Notes: generated from the letters alone by a model not told the origin. 64,000 nt of DNA from Polaromonas glacialis (GCF_000709345.1 NZ_KL448323.1:1795830-1859829), one strand, 5' to 3'. Positions 8,810 to 18,570 are shown, numbered from the stretch's first letter. Numbers and translations: made by a program.

Positions 8810-10759
8810 TCAATGCAGCGCCCGGTAGATTTCCTCGGCCAGTTCGGTCGAAATGCCATCGACCATGGCGATGTCCTCGACGCTGGCCGAGGCAATGCCG
8901 CGCACGCCGCCAAAGCGCTGCAGCAGGCTGGCGCGCTTTTTCGGACCAATGCCGGCGATGTCTTCCAGACGGCTGCCGCCGACGCGCACCTTGGCCCGCT
9001 TGGCACGCATGCCGGTGATGGCGAAGCGGTGCGCCTCGTCGCGGATCTGGGCGATCAGCATCAGCGCAGCCGAATCGCGGCCCAGGTAGACCTTCTCACG
9101 GCCGTCGGCAAACACCAGTTCTTCCAGCCCGACCTTGCGGCCCTCGCCTTTCTCGACGCCGGCGATCAGCCCCAGGTCCAGCCCCAGTTCGACGAACACC
9201 TCGCGCGCCATCGACACCTGGCCCTTGCCGCCATCGACCAGCACCAGATCTGGCAACGTGGCCTCGCCATTGCGCGCCGCCTCGGCCAGCTTGGTGTAGC
9301 GGCGGGTCAGCACCTGGCGCATGGCCGCGTAGTCGTCGCCCGGGGTGATGCCTTCGATGTTGTAGCGGCGGTATTCGCTGTTCTGCATCTTGTGCTCCTT
9401 GAACACCACGCACGACGCCTGGGTCGATTCGCCCGCCGTGTGCGAAATGTCGAAACACTCGATGCGCAGCGCGTCCAGATTGTCCATCGGCAGTTCCAGC
9501 GCCTCGGCCAGCGCCCGGGTGCGCGCCTGCTGCGAACCCTGTTCGGCCAGCAGCCGCGCCAGTTGCAGGCCGGCATTCTTTTGCGCCATCTCCAGCCAGA
9601 CGCGGCGCTGCTCGCGCGGCTGGTGGATGGCGGCAACGCGGCTGCCGGTCTGCTCCGCGAGCGCGGCCATCAGGTCCTTGTCCACCGGCTCGCTGACCAC
9701 CAGCGTGGGCGGCACCGGCACGTCGATATAGTGCTGGGCGATGAAGGCCTCAAGCACCAGCGCCTCCAGCGACTTTTCCTTCACCGGAGCCCCTGGCGAA
9801 TCGGGCTCGGCGTCGAGCGCGGCCACGTCGGTGGCATGCTCGACATGCGTCGGAAAATACGGCCGGTCGCCCAGGTGGCGGCCGCCGCGCACCATCGCCA
9901 GGTTGACGCAGGCCTTGCCGCCCTGCACTTTCACCGCCAGGATGTCCACGTCCTTGTCGCCGCCAATTTCCATCGACTGCTGGTGCAGGATTTTCGACAG
10001 CGCTGACATCTGGTTGCGCAATTCGGCGGCCTGCTCGAACTCCAGCCGGTCGGAATGCGCGAGCATTTTCTTTTCCAGTTCGCCCAGGATCTCTTGCGTT
10101 TGGCCCTGCAGGAAGCGCTCGGCGTTCGCCGTGTCCAGCGCGTACTGCCCGGGCGACACATGGCCCACGCACGGCGCCGAACAGCGCTTGATCTGGTACA
10201 GAAGGCAGGGCCGCGTGCGGTTGTTGAACACCGTGTCCTCGCAGGTGCGCAACCTGAACACCTTTTGCAACAGCAAGATGGTGTCCTTCACCGCCCAGGC
10301 GCTGGGATACGGGCCGAAATAACGGTGCTTTTTCTCCACCGCGCCCCGGTAGTAGGCAATGCGCGGATAGGCGATGGCCATTGATGCGCCGCCTTCGGGC
10401 CTGGGCTGGGCGGCGGTCAGCTTGAGGTAGGGATAGCTCTTGTCGTCCCGGAACAGGATGTTGTATTTCGGGTTGAGCGTCTTGATCAGGTTGTTTTCCA
10501 GTAGCAGCGCCTCGGCTTCTGAGCGCACCACCGTGGTTTCCATGCGCACGATCTTGGTGATCATGTGGCCAATGCGCGTGCCACCGTGGTTTTTCTGGAA
10601 ATAGCTGGTGACGCGCTTTTTCAGGTTGCGCGCCTTGCCGACGTAAAGCACGCCGCCCTGCTCGTCGAAGTAGCGGTAAACGCCGGGCAGCGGCGGCAGC
10701 GCAGCCACTTCGCTGAGCAGTTGGGGATCGAATTCGTGGGTCGGGGTCATGGCATTCAT
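8810..10759 (-). CDS. uvrC: UvrABC system protein C (excision nuclease)
   Basis: UvrC makes both incisions around DNA lesions during nucleotide excision repair. From the ATG at 10759 the product is 649 residues. It has the GIY-YIG domain ([26 protein letters not shown]) at residues 20-50, a UVR motif near the middle ([12 protein letters not shown]), the RNase H-like half with [10 protein letters not shown] and [10 protein letters not shown], and two C-terminal helix-hairpin-helix motifs ([16 protein letters not shown]). An ATG three codons later is an alternative start. It is divergent from earP with only 33 bases between the start codons. Confidence 0.95.
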   Translation of the reverse strand: MNAMTPTHEFDPQLLSEVAALPPLPGVYRYFDEQGGVLYVGKARNLKKRVTSYFQKNHGGTRIGHMITKIVRMETTVVRSEAEALLLENNLIKTLNPKYNILFRDDKSYPYLKLTAAQPRPEGGASMAIAYPRIAYYRGAVEKKHRYFGPYPSAWAVKDTILLLQKVFRLRTCEDTVFNNRTRPCLLYQIKRCSAPCVGHVSPGQYALDTANAERFLQGQTQEILGELEKKMLAHSDRLEFEQAAELRNQMSALSKILHQQSMEIGGDKDVDILAVKVQGGKACVNLAMVRGGRHLGDRPYFPTHVEHATDVAALDAEPDSPGAPVKEKSLEALVLEAFIAQHYIDVPVPPTLVVSEPVDKDLMAALAEQTGSRVAAIHQPREQRRVWLEMAQKNAGLQLARLLAEQGSQQARTRALAEALELPMDNLDALRIECFDISHTAGESTQASCVVFKEHKMQNSEYRRYNIEGITPGDDYAAMRQVLTRRYTKLAEAARNGEATLPDLVLVDGGKGQVSMAREVFVELGLDLGLIAGVEKGEGRKVGLEELVFADGREKVYLGRDSAALMLIAQIRDEAHRFAITGMRAKRAKVRVGGSRLEDIAGIGPKKRASLLQRFGGVRGIASASVEDIAMVDGISTELAEEIYRALH

Positions 10760-10792
10760 GGAATATATGGCCGTATTGTGGACAATCGTTTC

Positions 10793-11920
10793 ATGAATCA
10801 CCGCCTGCAATGGGACATTTTTTGCAAAGTCATCGACAACTTCGGGGACATTGGCGTGTGCTGGCGCCTGGCGGCCGACCTGGCGACGCGCGGCCACCGC
10901 GTGCGCCTGTGGGTCGATGACGCTGGCGCGCTGCAGTGGATGGCCCCCGGGGGTTGCCAGAATGTCCAGGTGATTCCCTGGACTCAGCCGTTCGACCTGC
11001 GCGCAGCGGACCTTGCCGCGCAGCCCTGCGATGTGCTGATCGAAGCGTTCGGATGTGATGCAGCTCCTGAATTCATAGCTGCTTGCGCAAGCCGGCAAAG
11101 CGCAAACGGCCTGAAACCCGTATGGATCAACCTCGAATACCTGTCCGCCGAGGCGTATGTCGAGCGATGCCATGCCCTGCCCTCGCCGGTGCGCGGCGGT
11201 CCGGCGGACGGATGGACCAAGTGGTTTTTCTACCCGGGCTTCACCGCAGCCACCGGCGGCCTGTTGCGCGAGCCGGGTCTGGCCGACCGGCAGGCCCGCT
11301 TTGACCGCCAGGCCTGGCTGGCCGCCCAAGGCATTGCGTTCAGCGGGGGAAAACTGGTTTCGCTGTTCTGCTATGAACCTGGCGCGTTGCCGGTCCTGTT
11401 GCAGCAGTTTGCACAGCACGGGTTTGGCGGCAAGCCGGTGCGCCTGCTCGTGGCGGCGGGACGGGCCGCCAGTGCGGTGCAATCGGTATTTAATGATGAA
11501 AAATGCCTCTTGCGCAATATCCACGGGCACAGTCAGCTATCAATTTCATACCTTCCATGGCTAACGCAGGCGGAATTCGACCACCTGCTCTGGGCCTGCG
11601 ACCTGAATTTTGTGCGCGGCGAGGACTCGGTGGTGCGCGCCCTCTGGGCCGGCAAGCCGTTTGTCTGGCACATCTACCCGCAGGACGATGCGGCGCACCT
11701 GGACAAACTGGATGCCTTTCTCTACATGCTCGAAGCGCCGCCTTCGCTGCGACGCTTTCACCATGCCTGGAACAGCCAAAAGTCAAGCCATGAAACGCCG
11801 CATCTCCCGCTGCCAGACCTCCCCGCCTGGCAAACATGCATCCTGGCGGCCCGCTCCCGGCTGGTGCGCCAGAACGACCTGTGCACCAGCTTGACTAGCT
11901 TTGCGGCAAAAAACCGTTAA
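10793..11920 (+). CDS. earP: EF-P arginine rhamnosyltransferase EarP
   Basis: EarP transfers rhamnose from dTDP-rhamnose to an arginine of elongation factor P, which lets EF-P rescue ribosomes stalled at polyproline. The 375-residue product has the family N-terminus [15 protein letters not shown], whose two aspartates (D15, D19) correspond to the known catalytic region, and the C-terminal block [20 protein letters not shown]. It lies directly upstream of efp on the same strand, and that EF-P has Arg32, so enzyme and substrate are linked. Two copies of the window-wide hairpin repeat lie inside the frame (about 11066-11117 and 11491-11550) and encode variable segments without breaking it. Confidence 0.93.
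   Translation: MNHRLQWDIFCKVIDNFGDIGVCWRLAADLATRGHRVRLWVDDAGALQWMAPGGCQNVQVIPWTQPFDLRAADLAAQPCDVLIEAFGCDAAPEFIAACASRQSANGLKPVWINLEYLSAEAYVERCHALPSPVRGGPADGWTKWFFYPGFTAATGGLLREPGLADRQARFDRQAWLAAQGIAFSGGKLVSLFCYEPGALPVLLQQFAQHGFGGKPVRLLVAAGRAASAVQSVFNDEKCLLRNIHGHSQLSISYLPWLTQAEFDHLLWACDLNFVRGEDSVVRALWAGKPFVWHIYPQDDAAHLDKLDAFLYMLEAPPSLRRFHHAWNSQKSSHETPHLPLPDLPAWQTCILAARSRLVRQNDLCTSLTSFAAKNR
11066..11117 (+). repeat. REP-like hairpin repeat, copy inside earP
   Basis: The core CATAGCTGCTTGCGCAAGCC, followed by GCGCAAACGGCCTGAAA, matches the intergenic copy at 63078-63138. It is read through in frame by earP as the segment around [17 protein letters not shown]. Confidence 0.6.
11491..11550 (-). 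repeat. REP-like hairpin repeat, second copy inside earP
   Basis: Read on the minus strand it gives ATGAAATTGATAGCTG, then TTGCGCAAGAGGCATTTTT, the same architecture in opposite orientation. earP remains open across it. Confidence 0.55.
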
Positions 11921-12050
11921 AATCGCAGGCTTTGCGAATTAGCCCGAGAAGGCAAAACGCACGAACAGCCAAATAATTGGTCATATAAACCCGCCGCGGA
12001 ACCTGCACACAATTGCACGGGCCCTGCGGTCCACCATAGTCAAAACTGCC

Positions 12051-12605
12051 ATGAAAATCGCTCAAGAAATCCGCGTCGGTAACGTCATCATGCACGGCAA
12101 GGACCCGATGGTCGTGCTCAAAACCGAATACAGCCGTGGCGGTCGCAACTCCGCCACCGTGCGCATGAAGCTCAAAAGCCTGATTGCCAGCTTCAACACC
12201 GAGCAGGTCTTCAAGGCCGACGACAAGCTTGACCAGGTTTTCCTGGACAAGAAGGAATGCACTTATTCCTACTTTGCCGACCCGATGTACATCTGCATGG
12301 ACGCCGACTACAACCAGTACGAAGTCGAAGCCGAAAACATGGGTGACTCGCTGAACTACCTGCAAGACGGCATGGAACTCGAAGTCGTGTTCTATGACGG
12401 CAAGGCCATTTCGGTCGAAGTGCCGACCAGCGTGCAGCGCGAAATCACCTGGACCGAGCCCGCCGTCAAGGGCGACACGTCCGGCAAGGTGCTCAAGCCG
12501 GCCAAGCTGGCCACCGGGTTCGAGATCGGCGTGCCTATTTTCGTGGCCCAGGGCGACGTGGTTGAAATCGACACCCGCACCGGCGAATACCGCAAGCGCG
12601 TCTGA
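12051..12605 (+). CDS. efp: Translation elongation factor P
   Basis: EF-P binds between the P and E sites of stalled ribosomes and promotes peptide bond formation at proline runs. The 184-residue product has the three-domain family length. The tip loop of domain I reads [11 protein letters not shown], which puts an arginine at residue 32, where lysine-type EF-Ps have lysine. That is the residue glycosylated by EarP, whose gene is immediately upstream. The C-terminal signature [21 protein letters not shown] is complete. A strong terminator follows. Confidence 0.97.
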   Translation: MKIAQEIRVGNVIMHGKDPMVVLKTEYSRGGRNSATVRMKLKSLIASFNTEQVFKADDKLDQVFLDKKECTYSYFADPMYICMDADYNQYEVEAENMGDSLNYLQDGMELEVVFYDGKAISVEVPTSVQREITWTEPAVKGDTSGKVLKPAKLATGFEIGVPIFVAQGDVVEIDTRTGEYRKRV

Positions 12606-12627
12606 TACAGCGCCCTGCCGCGCAGTC

Positions 12628-12654
12628 AAAAGGCTCCTTCGGGAGCCTTTTTTA
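12628..12654 (+). terminator. Rho-independent terminator of efp
   Basis: AGGCTCC (12631-12637) pairs with GGAGCCT (12642-12648) around a short TTCG loop and is followed by TTTTTA. It lies about 25 bases after the efp stop. Confidence 0.9.
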
Positions 12655-12781
12655 TTTCCCTGACAGGAAGCGCAACAAACCGTCTTTATGATGTTCCCGT
12701 TACCCACCGCTTATTTTTTACTTTGATTACCGCGCGGCCCGGTGGTGAAACACAGGGACCACGCATCACCGATACAGGCTC

Positions 12782-13645
12782 ATGGAACAAACACAAGACT
12801 TATCAGAAGACCGCCTGGCCAACGCCTGGGCTGAACTGCATGCACTGTCCAGCGACAGCGCGCCGCTGCGGCCCGATGCCAACCGGCTCGCCTTTGCCGA
12901 CCCGGAATTTTTGCTGCGGCGCGAAACGCGTGGCCTGCGCATCCAGCTTGAAATGCTCAAGCCTGAGATCGACCAGCAGGCCCAGGGCATTGAAAACACC
13001 ATTGTGGTGTTCGGCAGCGCCCGTTTTCCGGCCCCCGAGCAGGCTGAAGCGGCGCTCGCCCTGGCCGAGCAAGGCGATGACGAAGCCGCGCTGGCGCTCG
13101 CCCGGCGCCATATGCGCAACGCCCAGTACTACGACCAGGCGCGCCTGTTCGCGCGCATCGTGGCGGGCTACAGCAATCCGCGCCCGTCGGCCGAGCAGCT
13201 GTTCATCTGCACCGGCGGCGGCCCGGGCATCATGGAAGCGGCCAACCGGGGCGCGCAGGAAATGGGCGCATTGACCGTGGGCCTGAACATCGTGCTGCCG
13301 CACGAGCAGGGCTCCAACCCCTACATCTCGCCGTCGCTGAACTTCAAGTTCCACTACTTCGCCCTGCGCAAGATGCATTTCATGATGCGCGCCAAGGCGC
13401 TGGTGGCGTTTCCCGGAGGCTTTGGCACGCTCGACGAGCTGTTCGAGGTCATCACGCTGGTGCAGACCAAAAAAGCCAAGCCGGTGCCCATCATTCTTTT
13501 CGGCACCGAATACTGGAAACGGCTGTTCAACTTCGACGTGATGATCGAGGAAGGCGCGATTTCACCGCAAGACCTCGACCTCATCCAGTATGTCGATGAG
13601 CCGCAGGCCGCCTGGGACGCGATCAAGAACTTTTACGAACTCTGA
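12782..13645 (+). CDS. LOG-family protein (cytokinin riboside phosphoribohydrolase-like)
   Basis: The 287-residue product contains the LOG signature PGGFGTLDELFEV near residue 215 and the nucleotide-binding stretch FICTGGGPGIMEAANRGAQE near residue 143. These proteins, once annotated as lysine decarboxylases, release adenine or related bases from nucleoside monophosphates. The first 70 residues are an extension not seen in short LOG proteins, as in the larger TIGR00730-like group. It has its own space on the plus strand between the efp terminator and the convergent rmuC. The substrate in this organism is unknown. Confidence 0.85.
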   Translation: MEQTQDLSEDRLANAWAELHALSSDSAPLRPDANRLAFADPEFLLRRETRGLRIQLEMLKPEIDQQAQGIENTIVVFGSARFPAPEQAEAALALAEQGDDEAALALARRHMRNAQYYDQARLFARIVAGYSNPRPSAEQLFICTGGGPGIMEAANRGAQEMGALTVGLNIVLPHEQGSNPYISPSLNFKFHYFALRKMHFMMRAKALVAFPGGFGTLDELFEVITLVQTKKAKPVPIILFGTEYWKRLFNFDVMIEEGAISPQDLDLIQYVDEPQAAWDAIKNFYEL

Positions 13646-13675
13646 CTCTGGCAGGCGGCCTGCCGGACCGCCGCG

Positions 13676-15037
13676 TCAGTCCAGTTCCCTGTCCAGCGGA
13701 ATCAGCCGGACTGCGTCCGCCTCGGGCAGGGCCTCTACATTGCGCAAGGCCTTGCCCATCACGCGGCTGCGCTGTTCGGCGCTGCTGAGCGTATTGAGCA
13801 CGGTTTCGGTCTGCGACTTGACCTTGGCCAGCACGTCGCCGAACTTTCCGAATTCGGTCTTGACCGCGCCCAGCACCTGCCAGACCTCGCTGGAGCGCTT
13901 TTCCAGCGCCAGCGTCCTGAACCCCATCTGCAGGGAGTTGAGCATGGCCAATAGCGTGGTCGGGCCGGCCAGCGTGATGCGGTGGTCGCGCTGCAGGCAT
14001 TCAATCAGGCCGGGGCGGCGCAGCACCTCGGCATACAGCCCCTCGGTCGGTAAAAACAAAATGGCAAAGTCGGTGGTGTACGGCGGTTCAATATATTTTT
14101 CGCTGATAGATTTGGCTTCCAGGCGGATGCGCAGCTCCAGCGCCTTGCCGGCAACCTCGGCGCCCGGCCCGTCGGCGCGCTGCTGCGCATCGAGCAGGCG
14201 TTCGTAGTCTTCGTTGGGAAACTTGGCATCGATGGGCAGCCACAGCGGCTCGCCCGAATCGGACCGGCCAGGCAGCTTGATGGCGAAATCGACCGGGTTC
14301 TTGCCGCCGCGCCGCGTGACGACCTGGGCGGCATACTGGTCCACGGTAAACACCTGCTCCAGCAGGCCTGCCAGCTGGGCTTCGCCAAAGATGCCGCGCG
14401 TTTTCACGTTGGTCAGCAGATGCTTGAGGTCGCCCACGCCCTGCGCCAGCGTCTGCATTTCGCCCAGGCCCTTGTGTACCTGTTCGAGCCGGTCGGCGAC
14501 CTGCTTGAAGCTCTGGCCCAGCCGGGTTTCCAGCGTGTTGTGCAGCTTTTCATCGACCGTGCGGCGCATCTCGTCGAGCTTGGCGGCATTGCCTTGCTGC
14601 AGTTGTGCGAGCTGCTTTTCGAGCGTTTCGCGAACTTCTCCGAGGCGGCGCGCATTCGATTCACTGAGCGACTGCAATTGCGTACTCAGCGTGTCCGACA
14701 GTGTTTTTTGCAGCAAGGTGAGCTGCTGCGAAAACGCATCGATCTGGGTGTTTTGCGTGCGGGTGGCTTCGGCGCTTTGCTGCACCAGTGTCTGCTGAAA
14801 GGTGGCCAGACTCGCTGCCATTTCCTGCCGACTGCTGCGCGCGTTGTCGTTGATCTCGCGCCGCAGTTCGCGCTCCAGCCGCTCATTGGCAGCCCCCAGG
14901 GTCGTCAGCGTCTCGTCCTTGTGCTGCTGCGCCGCCTGAGCCGCACCGCAATCCTGTCGGCCAAAGTTCAGCCACCACAACGCCAAGCCATTCAAGACCG
15001 CCAGCGCCAAGATCAACCAAAGCAAAATTTCATTCAA
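13676..15037 (-). CDS. rmuC: RmuC-family DNA recombination protein
   Basis: RmuC proteins limit inversion of short inverted repeats and carry a nuclease-like domain. The 453-residue product starts with one membrane helix (ILLWLILALAVLNGLALWWL), then has a long coiled coil of about 170 residues rich in E, Q and L, then the conserved RmuC domain with GIFGEAQLAGLLEQVF and DFAIKLPG near residues 215-265 and a YIEPPYTTDFAILFLPTEGLY block. AGGAGAAA precedes the ATG. A role in limiting rearrangements would be relevant in this repeat-rich window, but that is inference. Confidence 0.9.
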   Translation of the reverse strand: MNEILLWLILALAVLNGLALWWLNFGRQDCGAAQAAQQHKDETLTTLGAANERLERELRREINDNARSSRQEMAASLATFQQTLVQQSAEATRTQNTQIDAFSQQLTLLQKTLSDTLSTQLQSLSESNARRLGEVRETLEKQLAQLQQGNAAKLDEMRRTVDEKLHNTLETRLGQSFKQVADRLEQVHKGLGEMQTLAQGVGDLKHLLTNVKTRGIFGEAQLAGLLEQVFTVDQYAAQVVTRRGGKNPVDFAIKLPGRSDSGEPLWLPIDAKFPNEDYERLLDAQQRADGPGAEVAGKALELRIRLEAKSISEKYIEPPYTTDFAILFLPTEGLYAEVLRRPGLIECLQRDHRITLAGPTTLLAMLNSLQMGFRTLALEKRSSEVWQVLGAVKTEFGKFGDVLAKVKSQTETVLNTLSSAEQRSRVMGKALRNVEALPEADAVRLIPLDRELD

Positions 15038-15190
15038 AGCGATTTCTCCTCATGGGGCGCTATTGTTGTTCAAGCTCACCGTGCTGGCCGGGGAATCGGC
15101 ACGCCCACCACGGCAACCGGCAGGTGCGCATCCACAAGGAAGAAGGCAACATAGAGCGGATTGCAAATTAGTGAAAGGCATAGCCGCAAT

Positions 15191-15252
15191 AGATGCTACA
15201 TTTTTAATAGCTGCTTAAACATACACAGTATGCGTAAAGCAGCTTTTTTCTT
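15191..15252 (+). repeat. REP-like hairpin repeat, rmuC-cls intergenic
   Basis: TTTTTAATAGCTGCTT, then AAGCAGCTTTTTT; the two AGCTGCTT arms pair. It occupies part of the otherwise empty 295-base gap between cls and rmuC, where I see no other feature. Confidence 0.6.
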
Positions 15253-15332
15253 GTAATTTGCTTGAATCATCCAGCGGTAAAAATCAAAAGCACTCCAAAG
15301 CCAGTGGCATCGCGGCTTTGTTGGTCTTCACC

Positions 15333-16817
15333 TCAAAGATACGGCGACAGCAAGCCGGCCAGGCGGTCGCGCAGCTGATTTGCCAGGGGCTGACGCTCCA
15401 GCGCTGCCGTGTCCAGCGCCCGGGCCTGCCCGATGCGTTGTTCGACCAGGGCATCGAGTTGCCGAACCAGTTGGGCGTCATGACACTCCAGGTTGTATTC
15501 AAAATTGAGCCGCAGGCTGCGCGCGTCCCAGTTGGTCGAGCCAATCAGCGACCAGGCATCATCGACCAGAAACAGCTTGGAATGGTCGAACGGCAGCGGC
15601 GACAGGTGAACGCGGCAGCCAGCCGCCAGCAAGCGGCTCAGTTGCGGCCGCATGGCCCAGTCCAGCAGCGGCAGGTTGCTGCGCGCGGGCAGCATGAGGT
15701 CAACCCCCACGCCGCGCAGTGCGGTGATTTGCAGCGTGGTCAGCAGCGCCTCGTCGGGCAGGAAATACGGCGTCACGATGCGCACACGGCGGCGCGCGCA
15801 GGTCAGCGCCCCGAGCATGACCTGGCGCATGTGGCCGATGTCGCCATCGGGCCCGTCGGACACGCCGCGCGCCAGCACCGGCCCGCAGTCGCCGTTCGGG
15901 GCAAACCAAGTGCTGCCCAGCAGCGCCTCGCCGGTGCTGAAGGCCCAGTCAATGGCAAAAGCGCGCTGCATGTCGGCCACCACCGGGCCCTGCACGGAAA
16001 AATGCAGGCAGCGAATCGGCGCAGCCGGCTGCTTTGCCAGCCAGTGCCCGGCCCGAATATTCATGCCGCCGGTAAAGCCGTGCGCGCCGTCAACCACCAT
16101 GATCTTGCGGTGGTTGCGCAAATTGGCGTACGCCAGCAGACCGGGAAGGCGCGGGGGTAAAAAGGCCGCTGCGGTGACGCCCCGGGCGCGCAGGTGCGCC
16201 ACCATGCTGATGCGGCTGTAGCGCCCGCCCACGGCATCGACCAGCACACGCACCGGCACGCCGCGCTGCCGCGCACGCACCAGTGCGTCGGCAAAGGCGC
16301 TGCCGGCGTCATCGAGGTCAAAGATATAGGTGGCCAGCGTGACCGAACGCCGCGCGCCGTCGATGGCCGCCAGCATCGCCGGGTAGGCTGCGTCGCCATC
16401 GACCAGCGGCGTCACGGCGTTGCCGCCCAGCAGGGCATTGCCGGTGGTCTGCCGGACCAGCCGGTTGATGCCGGCCAACTCCTGAGCGCACGGCGCATCG
16501 GGTCCGGCGGCGCTGCCGATGGCCGCCAGGCTGCTGCCATTGCGACGGTGCTCGCGCTGCCAGGCCGCCTTCAGATCAAGCGCCACGCCAGCGCGCTTGA
16601 TTCGGTTGATGCCCAGCATCAGGTAGAGCAACGCGCCCACGAAAGGCGCCAGCCAGGCCAGTCCGATCCAGGCCACCGTGGCCGACACATTGCGCCGGGT
16701 CAGCAGCGCGTGCAGCGTCACCGAAACCGCGAGCGCCAGATGCAGCAAGGTGGCCAGCACCGGCAACAGGCTCTGTGCTTCCCGCAAGACGCTTTGCAAC
16801 CACATCGGAAGGATCAT
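15333..16817 (-). CDS. cls: Cardiolipin synthase (phospholipase D superfamily)
   Basis: The enzyme joins two phosphatidylglycerol molecules into cardiolipin at the inner membrane. The 494-residue product has two N-terminal membrane helices, then two complete HKD motifs: HRKIMVVDG (HxKx4D) near residue 240 and HSKLFLVDD near residue 420. I chose the ATG at 16817, although a second ATG four codons later (MWLQSV) is as likely; sequence further upstream belongs to an intergenic repeat. The IS4 element lies 70 bases before the start and could disturb its promoter. Confidence 0.9.
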   Translation of the reverse strand: MILPMWLQSVLREAQSLLPVLATLLHLALAVSVTLHALLTRRNVSATVAWIGLAWLAPFVGALLYLMLGINRIKRAGVALDLKAAWQREHRRNGSSLAAIGSAAGPDAPCAQELAGINRLVRQTTGNALLGGNAVTPLVDGDAAYPAMLAAIDGARRSVTLATYIFDLDDAGSAFADALVRARQRGVPVRVLVDAVGGRYSRISMVAHLRARGVTAAAFLPPRLPGLLAYANLRNHRKIMVVDGAHGFTGGMNIRAGHWLAKQPAAPIRCLHFSVQGPVVADMQRAFAIDWAFSTGEALLGSTWFAPNGDCGPVLARGVSDGPDGDIGHMRQVMLGALTCARRRVRIVTPYFLPDEALLTTLQITALRGVGVDLMLPARSNLPLLDWAMRPQLSRLLAAGCRVHLSPLPFDHSKLFLVDDAWSLIGSTNWDARSLRLNFEYNLECHDAQLVRQLDALVEQRIGQARALDTAALERQPLANQLRDRLAGLLSPYL

Positions 16818-16877
16818 GAACCATGGTAGCGGGAATCCAGCGACACGGGCTGAAACGCTCAAACGAGTCTGGATACC

Positions 16878-16887
16878 CGCCTTCGCG
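16878..16887. repeat. 10-bp target duplication, left copy
   Basis: CGCCTTCGCG, identical to 18330-18339, flanks the IS4 element. Joined without the IS, the site reads GGATACCCGCCTTCGCGGGT followed by ATGACG, a hairpin whose loop was hit. Confidence 0.9.
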
Positions 16888-18329
16888 CATAAGCGCTAAC
16901 TTAATATACGAGTCATTGCAGATATCAGAGATAATGCAGGCATGGTTTTTCACACCGAACAAGCGGACTCTTCAACACGGCAAGAGCAAAGCGTGCCGTC
17001 AAAGCTGGCTGACGAAGACTGGGCGGCGATAGAGCGCCTGCTGCCCGAGCATTGGCAAGCCAAGGCGCGTGAGCTGCACGCGCTCAGGCGCACGCGAGGC
17101 GTCGCGGATGCAGCAGCGCTGCTGCGCGTCATGCTCATTCACATTGCTCAGGGCTGCGGCTTGCGGGAGACTGCGCAGCGGGCACGCCTGGGCGGGATCG
17201 CCGCGCTCAGCGATGTTGCTGTTTTGAAGCGCCTGCGTCACTGCGCGAGCTGGTTTGAATGGATGGGCAGCCAGCTACGCCAGCAGTGGATGCCGGCCGC
17301 GCTCAAGGCGAGCCAGGCCTTGCGGCCCTGTTGGGGCAACTACTGCATCCGCCTGGTCGATGGCACCATGGTCAGCGAGCCTGGCGCGAGCGGCTCCAAG
17401 TGGCGCTTGCACTACTCCGTGCAGTGGCCTAGCCTGCGCGCCGACGAGGTCATTGTCAGCACCAGCAAAGAGGGAGAGACGCTGCGCCGCTTTACGGTTC
17501 TGCCTGGAGAGGTACTGGTCGCAGACCGGGGTTTTGCCAACCCGCCGGGCGTGGCCCATGTCCACGATGCGGGAGGCGCCGTGGTGGTGCGTACCAATTT
17601 GGTCACCTTGCCGCTAAAAACCGCGCAAGGCCAGCCGCTGGGGATTCTTGAGTGCGTCAGCGCACTGGAGACCGGGCAGTGCGGTGCATGGCCCGCCTAC
17701 GTCAGCCACGGCAAGCGCCTGATTGCGGGGCGGCTGTGCGCGGTCAAGAAAGACGCCGCCTCGGCGCTCAAGGCGCGCCAGCGCGTGACGCGCGAAAGCC
17801 AGCGCAATGGCACCGAGCTGCAGCCGCGCACGCTGCTGGCGGCCGACTATGTGCTGGTCTTCACAACCGTTGGCGACGAGCTAAGCGCCGCTGAGGTGCT
17901 CGATTTATACCGGGCGCGCTGGCAAATTGAGCTGGTGTTCAAGCGGCTGAAGTCTTTAGCCGGGCTGGGACATCTAAAAAAGCATGACCCCCGGGCCGCT
18001 CGCGCGTGGCTACAGGGCAAGCTTTTGGTGGCGCTTCTCATTGATGCCTTGCGGGTCGCCGGCGAGGCTTTTCCCCCCTGGGGTTACATCGAACTCACTG
18101 GCAACCGCAGCGCCACTGGCGAGCAGGGCGCGAACGAAAACGAGAAGTCCGTGCCTGTGGCGGGAGTTCTCGCTGATGCATGAGTTGCTGTGTCGCGCCG
18201 TGCTGCCGGCTTTGTCACTTGTGCAGGCCCTTACCCAGTGGAGGTGCGTGCGCTATCGTCTGGCCGAGCCGCCTCGAAAACGAAAACTCAAGATTGACGA
18301 ATGGAATAATTTTTAGGTTAGCGCTTATG
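16888..18329 (+). mobile_element. IS4-family insertion sequence, complete with target duplication
   Basis: The 1442-bp element has perfect 13-bp terminal inverted repeats (CATAAGCGCTAAC at the left, its complement at 18317-18329) and is flanked by the identical 10-bp sequence CGCCTTCGCG on both sides. The single transposase gene has the IS4 YREK signature. The intact direct repeat suggests that insertion was fairly recent. Confidence 0.93.
16942..18183 (+). CDS. IS4-family transposase, probably frameshifted near the C-terminus
   Basis: The 413-residue frame carries the first catalytic aspartate in RLVDGTMVSEPG, the second in VLVADRGFA, and the full Y-(2)-R-(3)-E-(6)-K signature in YRARWQIELVFKRLK. 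The last 30 or so residues (NRSATGEQGANENEKSVPVA) do not look like a family end. A different frame from about 18110 to 18316 reads LWREFSLMHELLCRAVLPAL and ends LAEPPRKRK just before the inverted repeat, as IS4 transposases usually do. A small indel between about 18070 and 18130 would explain this, so activity is doubtful. Confidence 0.85.
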   Translation: MVFHTEQADSSTRQEQSVPSKLADEDWAAIERLLPEHWQAKARELHALRRTRGVADAAALLRVMLIHIAQGCGLRETAQRARLGGIAALSDVAVLKRLRHCASWFEWMGSQLRQQWMPAALKASQALRPCWGNYCIRLVDGTMVSEPGASGSKWRLHYSVQWPSLRADEVIVSTSKEGETLRRFTVLPGEVLVADRGFANPPGVAHVHDAGGAVVVRTNLVTLPLKTAQGQPLGILECVSALETGQCGAWPAYVSHGKRLIAGRLCAVKKDAASALKARQRVTRESQRNGTELQPRTLLAADYVLVFTTVGDELSAAEVLDLYRARWQIELVFKRLKSLAGLGHLKKHDPRAARAWLQGKLLVALLIDALRVAGEAFPPWGYIELTGNRSATGEQGANENEKSVPVAGVLADA

Positions 18330-18339
18330 CGCCTTCGCG
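18330..18339. repeat. 10-bp target duplication, right copy
   Basis: CGCCTTCGCG, the second copy of the duplication created by the IS4 insertion. Confidence 0.9.
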
Positions 18340-18374
18340 GGTATGACGCAGGGAAGTTATGACTGACCGCATCC

Positions 18375-18545
18375 TTGGTGCTGCAATTTCACACTCCATT
18401 TCTCTATGTGCTGACCGCCGGGGCTGTCACGCTCGGGCTCGGCGATTATGTGGATGCTGGCGTCGTTACAGGTGTCGTTCTCATCAATGCCCGCATTGGC
18501 TCCATTCAGGAAGGCAAGGCGGAACAGGCACGTGATGCGGTGCGC
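18375..18545 (+). pseudogene. Cation-transporting P-type ATPase fragment
   Basis: The frame reads VLQFHTPFLYVLTAGAVTLG, then DAGVVTGVVLINARIGSIQEGKAE. This matches the second membrane helix and the start of the actuator region of cation P-type ATPases, where the family has a VNAIIGFIQEGKAE-like stretch. Everything before and after is missing: no phosphorylation DKTGT motif, no other membrane helices. It is a dead scrap about 57 codons long, wedged between the IS4 element and the end of the 2-hydroxyacid dehydrogenase gene. Confidence 0.7.
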
Positions 18546-18570
18546 TTGCCTTTTATCGACTCTTTAAAAG

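Noticed and set aside
8699..10006. A 435-codon plus-strand frame opposite uvrC
   Set aside because: It is antisense to conserved UvrC domains, rich in H, Q and R, with no domain of its own.
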